Source: Klebsiella pneumoniae
GTDB lineage: Bacteria; Pseudomonadota; Gammaproteobacteria; Eutrophobiales; Eutrophobiaceae
DNA: 64,000 bases
Reading direction: 5' to 3'
Assembly (NCBI GenBank): GCA_945878555.1
Contig: CAMDWI010000005.1
Span: forward strand, 62,001-126,000
The translations under genes and the position numbers were made by a program. Every line of letters begins with the position of its first letter. The first letter of the stretch is position 1. Below are positions 14,842-24,304 of this stretch, in pieces. The notes under the pieces were generated by a model. It did not search any database. It was not told the DNA's origin and was given only the letters and a program-made list of their open reading frames with translations.

Positions 14842-15447
14842 GCGGTATTTATTGTAGAAATTAATAACCTTCTTCACGTAATTGCGCGTTTCCGGATACG
14901 GCGGTATCACGTTGCCGGCGCGTTTCACCGCACCTTCACCGGCGTTGTACGCGGCGAGCGCAAGTGACAGATCGTTATTGAACATCAGCAACAGATCACG
15001 CAGGTAGCGGGTGCCGCCCTCAACGTTGGCGGAGGGGTTACGGCGGTTGGCTACACCATAACGGCGGGCAGTCTCTGGCATCAGTTGCATCAGGCCGACA
15101 GCGCCGGCGCGGGAGATCGCATTCGCGTCGTAGGCGGACTCGGCGGAGATGACGGCGTGCACCAGCGGTGGCGGTAAACCATAACGTTTGGCCAGTGCAT
15201 CGATAGTCTCGGTATGCAGTTCCTTGTTCTTGTAGAAGTCCTTCAGCGCGATCTGGCTCTTCGACTCTTCCCAGCCCTTCCAGGTCTTGACCAGACGTTT
15301 GTAATCGGAATTCTTCGGCTTGTCTGTCAACGTGACCCTACCGTATTTATCCACATACTTATAAATATCCGCATGTGCCGCACCGGCCGGTGACAGCATG
15401 AACAGGCAGAGTACAAACAGGTGAATGAATTTACAGTCTTTGTTCAT
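14830..15447 (-). CDS. lytic transglycosylase with DUF4124 and SLT domains
   Basis: 205 residues: signal peptide (LFVLCLFMLSPAGAAHA), a DUF4124-like region (DIYKYVDKYGRVTLTDKP), then an SLT domain with the catalytic Glu in VISAESAYDANAISRAGAVG, GLMQLMPETARRYGV, and AAYNAGEGAVKRAG. It would cleave peptidoglycan glycan strands in the periplasm. The final codons lie inside the last unit of a tandem array. Followed upstream on the same strand by pgpA at 15486-15959. Confidence 0.9.
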   Translation of the reverse strand: MNKDCKFIHLFVLCLFMLSPAGAAHADIYKYVDKYGRVTLTDKPKNSDYKRLVKTWKGWEESKSQIALKDFYKNKELHTETIDALAKRYGLPPPLVHAVISAESAYDANAISRAGAVGLMQLMPETARRYGVANRRNPSANVEGGTRYLRDLLLMFNNDLSLALAAYNAGEGAVKRAGNVIPPYPETRNYVKKVINFYNKYRTAS

Positions 15448-15485
15448 CTGGTTTTTAAGATTGATTCTTGAAATTAGTCCTATCC

Positions 15486-15959
15486 CTATAATGTATAAGC
15501 CATTATCTGCATTATAGTCAAGCTGAAAATGCCTGCCAGCAGGTCATCTGCCATCACCCCGAGGCCACCTTTGAGGTTTTTATCGAGCAATCCGATGGGC
15601 CAGGGCTTCCAGATATCGAAGATCCGGAACAGGACAAAGCCGAGCGCTATCCAGCCCCAACCGGACGGGGCAGCCACCATCGTCAGCAGATAACCGGCGA
15701 TTTCGTCCCAGACGATGCCGGGGTGGTCATGCACGCCGAGCGCACGTGCGGTCTGTCCGCAGAGCCAGACCCCGATCAACGAGACGAACACGACAACTCC
15801 GACATAATAAGGCAGTGCCAGCAATTGCAGCGGCAGGTAAAACAGCACCCCGACCAGCGTGCCCATCGTACCGGGTGCCTTCGGTGCGCAGCCGCTGCCA
15901 AATCCGAGCGAAAGCAGATGCACAGGATGACGTAGCAATGTCAGGGGAATCGTTCTCAT
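15486..15959 (-). CDS. pgpA: phosphatidylglycerophosphatase A
   Basis: 157 residues with the PgpA signature: GFGSGCAPKAPGTMGTLVGV at the N-terminus, GVHDHPGIVWDEIAGYLLTM in the middle, and FRIFDIWKPWPIGLLDKNLK plus GVMADDLLAGIF near the end; four hydrophobic segments. It removes the phosphate from phosphatidylglycerophosphate to give phosphatidylglycerol at the inner membrane. Often next to thiL in gammaproteobacteria, which is not the case here. Confidence 0.92.
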   Translation of the reverse strand: MRTIPLTLLRHPVHLLSLGFGSGCAPKAPGTMGTLVGVLFYLPLQLLALPYYVGVVVFVSLIGVWLCGQTARALGVHDHPGIVWDEIAGYLLTMVAAPSGWGWIALGFVLFRIFDIWKPWPIGLLDKNLKGGLGVMADDLLAGIFSLTIMQIMAYTL

Positions 15960-16230
15960 TCTATTGGATTGTTCATGATGGCAACACGGTACACAACTAT
16001 TGTTTCTGCTTCAAATAAATGCACGTTACCAGGCGTCCCGGAAAATCCAGAATATTTTGTTCTACCGATTTATCGGTCTAACAAGCCAGAAGAATCTATG
16101 AAAGCGAATGTTTGCATCCCTATATGCGAATAAAAACACGCGTCCTGTCGACGAAATCGCCTTGCCCAAATCATGCAATCACAACATAATCCGTTTAAAT
16201 ACACCGGAATATTAAGCAGAAAACGACACC

Positions 16231-16677
16231 ATGATGTTTGCGATTTATATCATCAACACGATAGCCGTAGGTGCGGTTATCCTTATTCATTATGAAGTGT
16301 TGCTGCAACTGTCGATTTATCTGCCGCAGATGAAAATGGCCCACCGTTTCCGCGTTGCGCTTGGTCTGATCGGTGTTCTGATCGCGCACATTATTGAGGT
16401 CTGGGTGTTCGGTATTGTTTATTACCTGCTGTTACTTCAAGGGTCGTTTGGAACGCTCAAATACTCGAGTGAACTGACCTTTATGGACACTATCTACTTT
16501 TCCTTTGTCACCTACACCTCGCTCGGTTATGGCGACATGGTGCCGATTGGCCTCATCCGCTTTACTGCGGGACTCGAGGTCCTGACCGGGCTGGTGTTGA
16601 TCGCCATGACCGCCTCGTTTATGTATGTACAGATTGAAAAATTCTGGTCGCAGAAGGAATTGCATATCAAGCGATGA
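16231..16677 (+). CDS. two-helix potassium channel-like protein
   Basis: 148 residues. Three hydrophobic stretches: an N-terminal segment (about 3-30), IGVLIAHIIEVWVFGIVYYL, and a C-terminal helix GLEVLTGLVLIAMTASFMYV. Between the last two is the selectivity filter in YTSLGYGDMVP (T-x-x-G-Y-G-D), diagnostic of K+ channels. No regulatory RCK domain is attached. The stop overlaps the start of the next gene (ATGA). Confidence 0.88.
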   Translation: MMFAIYIINTIAVGAVILIHYEVLLQLSIYLPQMKMAHRFRVALGLIGVLIAHIIEVWVFGIVYYLLLLQGSFGTLKYSSELTFMDTIYFSFVTYTSLGYGDMVPIGLIRFTAGLEVLTGLVLIAMTASFMYVQIEKFWSQKELHIKR

Positions 16678-17057
16678 TCAATTCAATCGCAAAACTGTTT
16701 CTGGTGCTCGGCAGTGTCAATGCGATGCTGGCGGTGATGCTCGGTGCGTTTGGTGCGCATGGCCTGAAGAAAATGCTGACGCCGGATCTGCTGGCTGTAT
16801 TTGTGACAGGTGTGCAGTATCACTTTTATCATGCGCTGGGATTGCTTGCCGTTGGTCTGATAGCGATACACCTGCCCGGATCGATTCAGTTGAAACTGTC
16901 GGGCTGGTTGATGGTCGCGGGTATTATCGTGTTCTCGGGCAGTCTGTATCTGCTTGCGCTGACCGGTATACGCTGGCTTGGGGCGATTACGCCGATAGGT
17001 GGGGTGTGTTTTATCCTGGCGTGGGCGATGCTGGCGCTGGCGGTCTACAAGGCGTAA
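16674..17057 (+). CDS. DUF423 family membrane protein
   Basis: 127 residues with four hydrophobic segments and the DUF423 start: LVLGSVNAMLAVMLGAFGAH followed by GLKKML, then YHFYHALGLLAVGL. This YgdD-like family has no established function. The four-base overlap with the channel gene suggests coupled translation. Confidence 0.87.
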   Translation: MINSIAKLFLVLGSVNAMLAVMLGAFGAHGLKKMLTPDLLAVFVTGVQYHFYHALGLLAVGLIAIHLPGSIQLKLSGWLMVAGIIVFSGSLYLLALTGIRWLGAITPIGGVCFILAWAMLALAVYKA

Positions 17058-17168
17058 CAGCGCTATAGCATCGAGGTCTACAGTTTTACACTTGCCAGCA
17101 GGTTTTTTTCCTTTGACTTGATTACCCGGAATTGCTAGCTTCTTCTTATTGATCCCGGGGGGTGTATC

Positions 17169-18485
17169 ATGAGTTCGGATAATTCTAGCCGCAGACAATT
17201 CATAAAGACCAGCGCCACACTGGCTGGAATGGGAGCCGGATTGAGTTTACCGGTCAACGCCCAGTTAGTGCCACCACCGGGGTATCCCCCGCGACGTCCA
17301 GATGAGTATTACGATTACGGCATCCGCTCCCCGTACGTCACCTCGAAACGAATAGGCACCAACGGCCAGCGCGGCGTCGATCCCCGTGACGGCAAGCCTC
17401 GCGACTATGGTTTCCGCACCCCTCACCACGAGTTGTTCGGGACCATAACGCCGTCTTCTCTGCACTTCATTATTAATCACGGCTACGACGCACCCAATAT
17501 CAATCCGGCCGAGCATCGTTTGATGATCCACGGGCTGGTGGAACGTCCTGTGATGCTGAGTATGGATGATTTGTACCGTATGCCAGCCGTTTCCCGAATC
17601 CATTTTATCGAGTGCTCCGGCAACAGTAACGTATCTGGTAAAGGTTTCTACCCGGGCTGGTTACGCACCCAGCCGCAAGCGACCGTGCAGGACACGCACG
17701 GGTTGGCGAGTTGCAGCGAATGGACCGGTGTGATGCTGTCTACCTTGCTGGAACACGTGGGCGTGAAGAAGGAAGCTACCTGGCTCATCTCCGAGGGAGC
17801 CGAGAATGGTCATCATGCGAAGAGCATGCCGATCGAGAAGGCCCTGGACGACGCGATGGTGGTCTACGCCCAGAATGGTGAGCCGATTCGCCCGGAACAG
17901 GGTTTCCCGCTACGTTTGCTGACGCCGGGCTGGGAAGGGGTCAATAACGTCAAGTGGCTGCGGCGCATCAAGCTCACGAACCAGCCGCAATTGAGCAAAC
18001 GCGAGACGAGCAACTATACCCACCTGCGCATGGACGGCACCTCGCGCTGGTTCCAGTTCGAGCATGGTGCGAAGTCGGTGATTACCCGTCCCTCGGGCCT
18101 GATGAAGCTGGCGGGGCCCGGCTACCATGACATTACCGGCATTGCCTATTCCGGTCGCGGAAAAATTACCCGTGTTGAGGTCTCCGTCAATAGTGGCCGC
18201 AGCTGGCAAGACGCCGAGATACAGGGCGAAGTCCACAGCAAGGCCTTCACCCGTTTCCGCCTGCCCTGGAAGTGGAACGGGGAAGAGACAGTACTGATGT
18301 CCCGCAGTTACGATGACAAGGGTGACCGGCAGCCGTCAGTGGCCGAATTGAACGAGTTTCTCGACATGGATATGAGTCTTGAGTGGCTGGAGGCGGGTAA
18401 ACCCGGCCTCAGTCACTTCAACGCGATCCAGCCATGGCGGGTAAAACGTAACGGGGAGGTCGAAAATGCATTATTTACCGTTTAA
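17169..18485 (+). CDS. soxC: sulfur (sulfite) dehydrogenase molybdenum subunit SoxC
   Basis: 438 residues. A Tat signal begins SSRRQFIKTSATLAGMG. The oxidoreductase molybdopterin-binding domain (about 100-290) contains IHFIECSGNSNVSGKGF with the Mo-ligand Cys in ECSGNS, and the Mo-co dimerisation domain follows (GIAYSGRGKITRVEVSVNSG). SoxCD removes electrons from SoxY-bound sulfane sulfur in the periplasm. A GGGGGG-rich ribosome binding site precedes ATG 17169. No soxXYZAB genes are in the window. Confidence 0.9.
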   Translation: MSSDNSSRRQFIKTSATLAGMGAGLSLPVNAQLVPPPGYPPRRPDEYYDYGIRSPYVTSKRIGTNGQRGVDPRDGKPRDYGFRTPHHELFGTITPSSLHFIINHGYDAPNINPAEHRLMIHGLVERPVMLSMDDLYRMPAVSRIHFIECSGNSNVSGKGFYPGWLRTQPQATVQDTHGLASCSEWTGVMLSTLLEHVGVKKEATWLISEGAENGHHAKSMPIEKALDDAMVVYAQNGEPIRPEQGFPLRLLTPGWEGVNNVKWLRRIKLTNQPQLSKRETSNYTHLRMDGTSRWFQFEHGAKSVITRPSGLMKLAGPGYHDITGIAYSGRGKITRVEVSVNSGRSWQDAEIQGEVHSKAFTRFRLPWKWNGEETVLMSRSYDDKGDRQPSVAELNEFLDMDMSLEWLEAGKPGLSHFNAIQPWRVKRNGEVENALFTV

Positions 18486-19059
18486 GCGCATCTTCGCGAC
18501 AGGACTGCTGGCCCTCAGTTTCACGGTAGCCGTCGCGCAGGAGTCGCCTTACGGTGAGATCGGCAAAGCACCTACCCAGGCGGAACTTGATGCACTGGAT
18601 ATATCCATCCTGCCAAACGGGGATGGACTGCCTCCCGGTCAAGGCACGGCAAAGGATGGCGAGCCGCTGTATATGGCCAAATGTGCAGTCTGTCACGGTC
18701 CCAATCTGGAAGGGCGGCGTGACTATAACGTCGGACGTCTGGCGGGCGGCATTGGTACCCTGGCATCAGAAAAACCGGTGCAGAGTTTCGGCAGCTTCAA
18801 TCCGTACGCGACCACGCTGTGGGATTATATCCGTCGCGCGATGCCCCGTTTTGCAGAGGGCACGCTGACGCATGATCAGATATACGCGCTATCAGCGTAC
18901 ATCCTCTACAGGAACGAGATCATCGGCCAGGACGAGGAGATGAACGCACAAACCCTTCCGAAGGTCGTCATGCCAAACCGCGACGGGTTCATCCCTTCGA
19001 ACCTTGACGAGATTGCCGACATTGAGGCACGCGGCTGCCGAATCGGGCATTGCCCCTGA
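18466..19059 (+). CDS. SoxD-like monohaem cytochrome c
   Basis: 197 residues overlapping soxC by 20 bases. A signal peptide (LLALSFTVAVAQ) is followed by one haem site CAVCH in MAKCAVCHGPNLEGRRD and a likely axial Met in RRAMPRFAEGTLTHDQIYAL. It matches the haem-c domain of SoxD, the electron-accepting partner of SoxC, in the single-domain form. Two Cys near the C-terminus (GCRIGHC) resemble CxxxxxC more than a second haem site. Confidence 0.85.
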   Translation: MHYLPFKRIFATGLLALSFTVAVAQESPYGEIGKAPTQAELDALDISILPNGDGLPPGQGTAKDGEPLYMAKCAVCHGPNLEGRRDYNVGRLAGGIGTLASEKPVQSFGSFNPYATTLWDYIRRAMPRFAEGTLTHDQIYALSAYILYRNEIIGQDEEMNAQTLPKVVMPNRDGFIPSNLDEIADIEARGCRIGHCP

Positions 19060-19152
19060 TCAAATATCTATATCGGATTAATCAAAAACAAATAGTTGTA
19101 TCGCTGATGTGTTTGATTTCTGAACCTGCATGACCTTGGCTGATCAGAACAC

Positions 19153-19187
19153 AGAAAAAAATCCGGGGCCTGTTTAATCAGGCCCCG
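19153..19187 (-). terminator. intrinsic terminator of the propeller lipoprotein gene
   Basis: Read on the minus strand, CGGGGCCTG-ATTAAA-CAGGCCCCG (9-bp perfect stem) is followed by GATTTTTTT. It begins 19 bases after the stop of the gene at 19206-21347. On the plus strand it lies past soxD but lacks a T-run. Confidence 0.85.
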
Positions 19188-19205
19188 AAAGATTGGGCAA
19201 CCCTG

Positions 19206-21347
19206 TTATTTATCCAGCGGGTTCGTGCGTAGCTGGACATGCAGTATGATCGGTTTTGTACCCTTGCCCCCTTCGAGCAACCAGGGTGTGCGGCTGCCTT
19301 CCGGTATCCACAGACCACGTCCCTTCCAGCCTGCGTTCGGGTCATCTATCCGGCCTTCAAATCCCTTGGTATAAAATCCGAGCGGATAGGGAGTACGGAT
19401 GGTGATGAATTTTCCATCGACGAGTGCATGAACGCCGTCAAACAGGTTACCGATTGCCATCGGGACATTCTCGCCCAGCCCCAGCGTATTGTGCTGGTCT
19501 ACCCAGGCGTAATAGCTGGAGTCCACCTTGTATTCCGGATGGCCGATAAACGCCGGTCCGGGTAGCTGATGGAAGGTCCAGCCTTCCGGGCAATGGTCGC
19601 CTGTCGCATCCGGTCCGTTTAACGGCCCGGTACACTTGCGGCGGTCAAATTCACCCATATGCCCACTGGCCAGTGCCACCCAGATCACGCCATTACGATC
19701 TATGTCCGAACCACGGCTGCTGAAACCCGGTAGAGGTACATTGAATTTCTCGCCCAGCCCGGTCTTCGGATCGAACCTGATCAGGGTGCCGGGATAACCG
19801 TTGTTTGAGCCCCACACCGACCCGTCTGCGGGATTAGGCATTATTGAATAGAAATCGGGACTGATACGTGTGTCTTTGGCCGGATCCGCCGGTGCGTCGG
19901 GTTCGACCCACTCGTCGCGTACCCCGTTACCGTTGGTATCCAGGATCAAGGGTGACCAGCCGAGCGCCGCCTCGACATCACCGGTCTCGTCATAAATGCG
20001 CGTGTTCAACCAGCCAATGACCTCGCCACCGCCACTGGTCCAGAGCGTGTTGTCAGCATCCTCGGCAAACTGCAAATGGTGAGTCCCGAAACAGGTATCG
20101 ACAAATTTATATTCACCGGTGGCAGGCTGATACACCGACAGTTGTCTGCCGGAACGCTTGGTGGGAAACAGTTTCGCAGACGGATGATCCGATCCCTCCT
20201 GGCAGAAGGCGGGATTCGCCGGTCCACGGATACGCGCGGTGTACCAGACCCGGCCCGTGTGATCCAGCATCGGGTTATGCGCATTCGCCTTGCTGTCCCA
20301 GATCACCTGATCGCCCCAATAGGCCGAGGGGGCGATGACCGGATCATTTGCCGTGCTGGGTGTGTCCGCGTCGCGTGCAGGCGCGGTAAAGCTGGTGAAC
20401 GTATTGTTGACCGGATCCAGGATCGGGAATTGATCGGTACTGAGCTCGGGTGCGCCATACAAGGGGCCATAGGCATTGACGGTCGGGTTGCGGCGATCCG
20501 TTCCGGACAGGTCGTGTACGTAGTTGGTCGGTTCCATCCAGTCACGTATCGTCACTACGATGTTACGTTCCAGTCCTGTCGGACGCACCGGGTCCTCAGC
20601 CGGTAATTCACCGGCAGCGATCCTGTCCGTCCAGTCCGCAAAATACTTTATCGGTAATCCCTGCAGGTCACTGATGACCCCCATCATGCGGGTACCGGCC
20701 TGTCCCGACGAGAGGCGTCGCAGCCATGCCGCCTGTGAGGACTCCATACCCTGAAATTCGGCAGGCAGGGTGCGGGTTGCCTTCGCACCGAGTTGATGAC
20801 AACCAAGGCAGTCGGTGTTTTTCATCTTGCCCAGATAATGTTTCAGTCCACCGGGCAAGAAGGCGAGTTCGCTCTCCTCCGGCAGTTTCAACATCGAGTA
20901 CCAGTAGGCCGCGGGATATATTTCAGCCGCCGTTTTCCGGTCCGGTGCCACCACAGCGGCCAGGTTCACGATATTGCCCGGGCGGGCATTCACCCGGGTC
21001 GAATCCGCCAGGCCATAGCCGCGGACCCAGAGACGGTATTCCGCCTCCGGCAGATCCGGAATCAGATATCTACCCTGATCATCGGTCACTACGATTTTAT
21101 TAAATCGAGTCTGAAAGGCATCGGTCTCGGCTATGACCCAGACGCCGGCCTCGGGGCCGTTGCTGCTAGTTACGACCCCGGCTATATCATTTGTATCGAT
21201 CTCAATTGATGATACCGGCGCAGGTGTAGACGGTATTGGTGCCGGTGGCGCTGCTGCTGTCGATGCCTGCTGGGTTCCGCTGTCACAGGAGGTAATAGCG
21301 AACGACATTAGAATGAAGATAAAGAGGTATCCAGGTGTCATTTTCAT
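19206..21347 (-). CDS. lipoprotein with carboxypeptidase-regulatory-like, haem-binding and Vgb-like propeller regions
   Basis: 713 residues. The lipobox ITSC (Cys 21) follows a hydrophobic signal. Residues about 48-130 form a carboxypeptidase-regulatory-like beta domain (IAGVVTSSNGPEAGVWVIAE). A single haem motif, CLGCH, lies in KNTDCLGCHQLGAKATR. The C-terminal half has repeats typical of virginiamycin-B-lyase-like propellers (MPNPADGSVWGSNNGYPGTL, SDIDRNGVIWVALASGHMGE). A periplasmic redox role with the neighbouring cytochrome is likely, but the substrate is unknown. It ends in a clear terminator. Confidence 0.75.
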   Translation of the reverse strand: MKMTPGYLFIFILMSFAITSCDSGTQQASTAAAPPAPIPSTPAPVSSIEIDTNDIAGVVTSSNGPEAGVWVIAETDAFQTRFNKIVVTDDQGRYLIPDLPEAEYRLWVRGYGLADSTRVNARPGNIVNLAAVVAPDRKTAAEIYPAAYWYSMLKLPEESELAFLPGGLKHYLGKMKNTDCLGCHQLGAKATRTLPAEFQGMESSQAAWLRRLSSGQAGTRMMGVISDLQGLPIKYFADWTDRIAAGELPAEDPVRPTGLERNIVVTIRDWMEPTNYVHDLSGTDRRNPTVNAYGPLYGAPELSTDQFPILDPVNNTFTSFTAPARDADTPSTANDPVIAPSAYWGDQVIWDSKANAHNPMLDHTGRVWYTARIRGPANPAFCQEGSDHPSAKLFPTKRSGRQLSVYQPATGEYKFVDTCFGTHHLQFAEDADNTLWTSGGGEVIGWLNTRIYDETGDVEAALGWSPLILDTNGNGVRDEWVEPDAPADPAKDTRISPDFYSIMPNPADGSVWGSNNGYPGTLIRFDPKTGLGEKFNVPLPGFSSRGSDIDRNGVIWVALASGHMGEFDRRKCTGPLNGPDATGDHCPEGWTFHQLPGPAFIGHPEYKVDSSYYAWVDQHNTLGLGENVPMAIGNLFDGVHALVDGKFITIRTPYPLGFYTKGFEGRIDDPNAGWKGRGLWIPEGSRTPWLLEGGKGTKPIILHVQLRTNPLDK

Positions 21348-21577
21348 TTTTGCGATTCCTTTATCGAAAACGGGATTGATGGCCCATAGACATCTACTTC
21401 ATGGCTTTTGCACTAAAGTTATTTGCACACATCGTTTTTGAAAGTATAGACGTGAATGGTCGTCCAGTTAAAGTTAAACCGGTAGGTGGTCATTCAGGAT
21501 AATGCCGCGCCGCCAGATATCCGGCGGCTACAGCACGTGAATGCGGGTACTTCGGGCAGTTTTAGTTGTGCTGCAGG

Positions 21578-22519
21578 CTAAGGAGTTAGCGACGCAGTAT
21601 AAGCGGCGATCGCCAGCATATCGTCAACGGTAAGATTCAGTACTACGGGCGCCATTACCGCATTTGACGGACCGGTTCGTTCACCGTTCTGCATGCTCCA
21701 GAGTTGGCGTACGATATAGTTTGGTCCGCGTCCTGCGATTGGTGGCACATTGTTCGCCCCTTGCAAGGTGGCACCATGGCAAACCCCGCAGGCAACAGTC
21801 TTGCCGCCACCCCCCGTCGTGACCAGTTCCTTGCCCTTCTCAATGCTGCCCTTCGGCACATAGGCGACAAAGCCCGATCGTGGGTCGCGATTCAGCACGA
21901 TGTCCTCGTCCTCCGGGAGAGCCACGATGCGATTGCCTATCGGCTCGGTACCACCGTCCGGATGCACAAGGCGCTTGTTACCTGGACCGACGTATGTTTT
22001 CGGAACTGTATCGGTTTCGACGACGCGGGACCAGGAACGCGGTTTGACCGCCGCATAGTACTCGGCAGCGATGCGCACCTCTTCGTCGGTGATCACCTTG
22101 GCCAGCGTGACCATCGTACCGGATCCCTTACGGTCACCACTCTTGTAGTCGGCCATCTGCCTGATGAAATAATCAACCGGAAGACCGGCCACATAGGCCG
22201 ATTCATCATGCCCCGTGCCGGTAGGCAGGTGGCACAAACCGCATGCACGCAGTTCTCGCGCGGGGTCCCCGGTTTTTATAATGGAAGGCATCGGTGGGTA
22301 CATCTCTGGAAACCAGTCCGGCGTGTTATATCTGTCATTGATCTGTGTACGCGTGACTGAGAGCTTGCTACCCGGGGCAGTCCACAGTTTGTCTGGATCC
22401 TCGTTGGTGGGAGGAAGCACTTTATCGGTGACCGGAAAAGCCCAGTCAGGCCTGGGTTGCTGCGCGAGAGCGTACGTGGATACCAGCGTAAACAACAGAA
22501 TGCAGACATAATGTTTCAT
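21578..22519 (-). CDS. dihaem cytochrome c, exported
   Basis: 313 residues with a signal peptide (ILLFTLVSTYALAQ) and two haem motifs: CGLCH in RELRACGLCHLPTGTGHDES (about residue 93) and CGVCH in VACGVCHGATLQGANNVPPI (about 245). Each is followed by a c-type domain helix (FIRQMADYKSGDRKGSGTM; YIVRQLWSMQNGERTG). The pairing with the haem lipoprotein downstream suggests a shared electron-transfer step in the periplasm. SD GAGGAG precedes the ATG. Confidence 0.87.
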   Translation of the reverse strand: MKHYVCILLFTLVSTYALAQQPRPDWAFPVTDKVLPPTNEDPDKLWTAPGSKLSVTRTQINDRYNTPDWFPEMYPPMPSIIKTGDPARELRACGLCHLPTGTGHDESAYVAGLPVDYFIRQMADYKSGDRKGSGTMVTLAKVITDEEVRIAAEYYAAVKPRSWSRVVETDTVPKTYVGPGNKRLVHPDGGTEPIGNRIVALPEDEDIVLNRDPRSGFVAYVPKGSIEKGKELVTTGGGGKTVACGVCHGATLQGANNVPPIAGRGPNYIVRQLWSMQNGERTGPSNAVMAPVVLNLTVDDMLAIAAYTASLTP

Positions 22520-22573
22520 GCAAATCTCCTCTAGATGCTGTTCACAACTTCATACCAGGGAATAATGTCGAAA

Positions 22574-24304
22574 TTACAAGCGATACAACGGCTCCAGTTT
22601 GCCCGGTTCACCCGGTTTTTTCTCAACCACAATTCGCGCAGACTCCACCGCAAATACGCGGGCAAGATTCTCACCGGACCATGACCTGCTGTCCTTGCCG
22701 TAGAGGGCATCATTCAGTGATTTGATCTCGGTGGCCATCACGCTACCGGTGCGCGCGCCGATGTCGATCAGGCTGAATGGCGGATTTTTTGGCCAGGCGA
22801 GTTTGCCCCATTGCAGCAAGGACAGGCGGGCCGCTGCGGCATCGTTTTGTTTGCAGGCGTCCAGCACCTGCTTCGCTGCACCATCAACCTTGCCCTTGCC
22901 GGGGTGCGATGTGGTAACCGGGCTTGCAACGCCACGCGTCTTCTGCCACCACATCAGCATCGTGGATATCCACAACATCAACAGCGCGGCGCTGATCCAT
23001 TTCCAGTGATCACTGCTGGAGGCGGGCACGGCCTCGGTGATCACTGCGGGTACCTCTGCCGGTGCAGGTGCGGCAACCGACTCGGTCACCACGGGTTGTT
23101 GTACCTGTGGCTGCGGGGCGGCGGCAGGTGCATTGGCACCGGCAGCGCCGGGCATGACCTCGACTGTCCGTTCCGGCACAACCGCGTATTCCAGTTTGTC
23201 TGTCGTAATATTCCACCACGGGATCGAAATCTCTGGCAGTACATACTTGCCGGGGCGATTCGGAATGATCGCCGCCTTCTCGCTGCGAGTACCGGTCACA
23301 CCGGTGTCGGACCGCTCATCACTTAACGTGGGCTGGTCGGGATAATATTTCAGTTCGGGCAGTGGCCAGGCGGGTAACTCGGGTAACTGGCTGCCCAGCA
23401 GACCGTTCGCGGTCATGATCAGCGTACGGGTGACCGGTTGACCCATCTGCAGGCTGGCCGGGTCGACGCTCCATTGTTCGGCCAGTGTCAGGTTTTTTGC
23501 CGGCATCCAGTGAGCGCCGGTAAATGAGCTCGGGATGGCGCGTACGTCAAGCACCTGCTCGGATGACCGACGGACCACGGTACGCGGTGGCGGTCCAAAC
23601 GGATCATAACCGTAGGCGTTACGCGAAATCTGGCCCATGAAACTGACCGGCGGGATCGTGACCTTGCCGCTCGCCTGCGGATAAATCGCATACGTGCGTT
23701 CTATCACCTGCCAGGGTTTGCCGTCGATAACGGTATCGTAGGTCTTGTCATCATCAATTCTGTCGAGCACCGCATTGCCCTCACCTATGACCGGTTCACC
23801 GAGACTGGCCTTGGCGATAGCGACCGCGCGAAACAGTTTCAGTGTATAGATGACCTGGGACTGCACATACGGGTTCTGGCTGGATACACTCGATTCCAGA
23901 AACACAAACTCGTCTTTCTGACCACCGGTACCACTGGTGTCATCTTCCACCTCGATCTCGGTGATCGGACTCATCTCGGCACCAAACGATATCGCCGGGA
24001 TCTTCAGCTTGCCGGGGGTTGTCGCCATCAGCGTCAACGTCCATTGTTTTGAACTGCTGATCTGGCCATTGACCATGCTGTAATAACTGTTCTGGCTGGT
24101 CGAGAGGATCTGGAACTCCTTCTGCAACGGGGCAAAGTCAGGATCGTCACCCGAGCCATTGGTCACATCAAAGGTCAGCTTGAATGATTCGTTCATCGAT
24201 ACCGGATTCCGGTCGGCGCGGACGGTAATCTCGGCAACTGCCGTGCCGGTCAACAGCATCAGCATGAACACTGCCATAAATCTGTGGATTGTGTGCATTA
24301 CCAT
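22574..24304 (-). CDS. batD: BatD-type oxygen-tolerance protein
   Basis: 576 residues: signal peptide, then tandem beta domains starting ITVRADRNPVSMNESFKLTF, with QWTLTLMATTPGKLKIPAIS typical of BatD, and a transmembrane helix around residue 440 (WISAALLMLWISTMLMWW) followed by a cytoplasmic tail. A Pro/Ala-rich linker precedes the helix. Last gene of the moxR operon. The start at 24304 has GGGAG at good distance and overlaps the upstream gene by 7 bases; ATG 24298 is the alternative. Confidence 0.87.
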   Translation of the reverse strand: MVMHTIHRFMAVFMLMLLTGTAVAEITVRADRNPVSMNESFKLTFDVTNGSGDDPDFAPLQKEFQILSTSQNSYYSMVNGQISSSKQWTLTLMATTPGKLKIPAISFGAEMSPITEIEVEDDTSGTGGQKDEFVFLESSVSSQNPYVQSQVIYTLKLFRAVAIAKASLGEPVIGEGNAVLDRIDDDKTYDTVIDGKPWQVIERTYAIYPQASGKVTIPPVSFMGQISRNAYGYDPFGPPPRTVVRRSSEQVLDVRAIPSSFTGAHWMPAKNLTLAEQWSVDPASLQMGQPVTRTLIMTANGLLGSQLPELPAWPLPELKYYPDQPTLSDERSDTGVTGTRSEKAAIIPNRPGKYVLPEISIPWWNITTDKLEYAVVPERTVEVMPGAAGANAPAAAPQPQVQQPVVTESVAAPAPAEVPAVITEAVPASSSDHWKWISAALLMLWISTMLMWWQKTRGVASPVTTSHPGKGKVDGAAKQVLDACKQNDAAAARLSLLQWGKLAWPKNPPFSLIDIGARTGSVMATEIKSLNDALYGKDSRSWSGENLARVFAVESARIVVEKKPGEPGKLEPLYRL

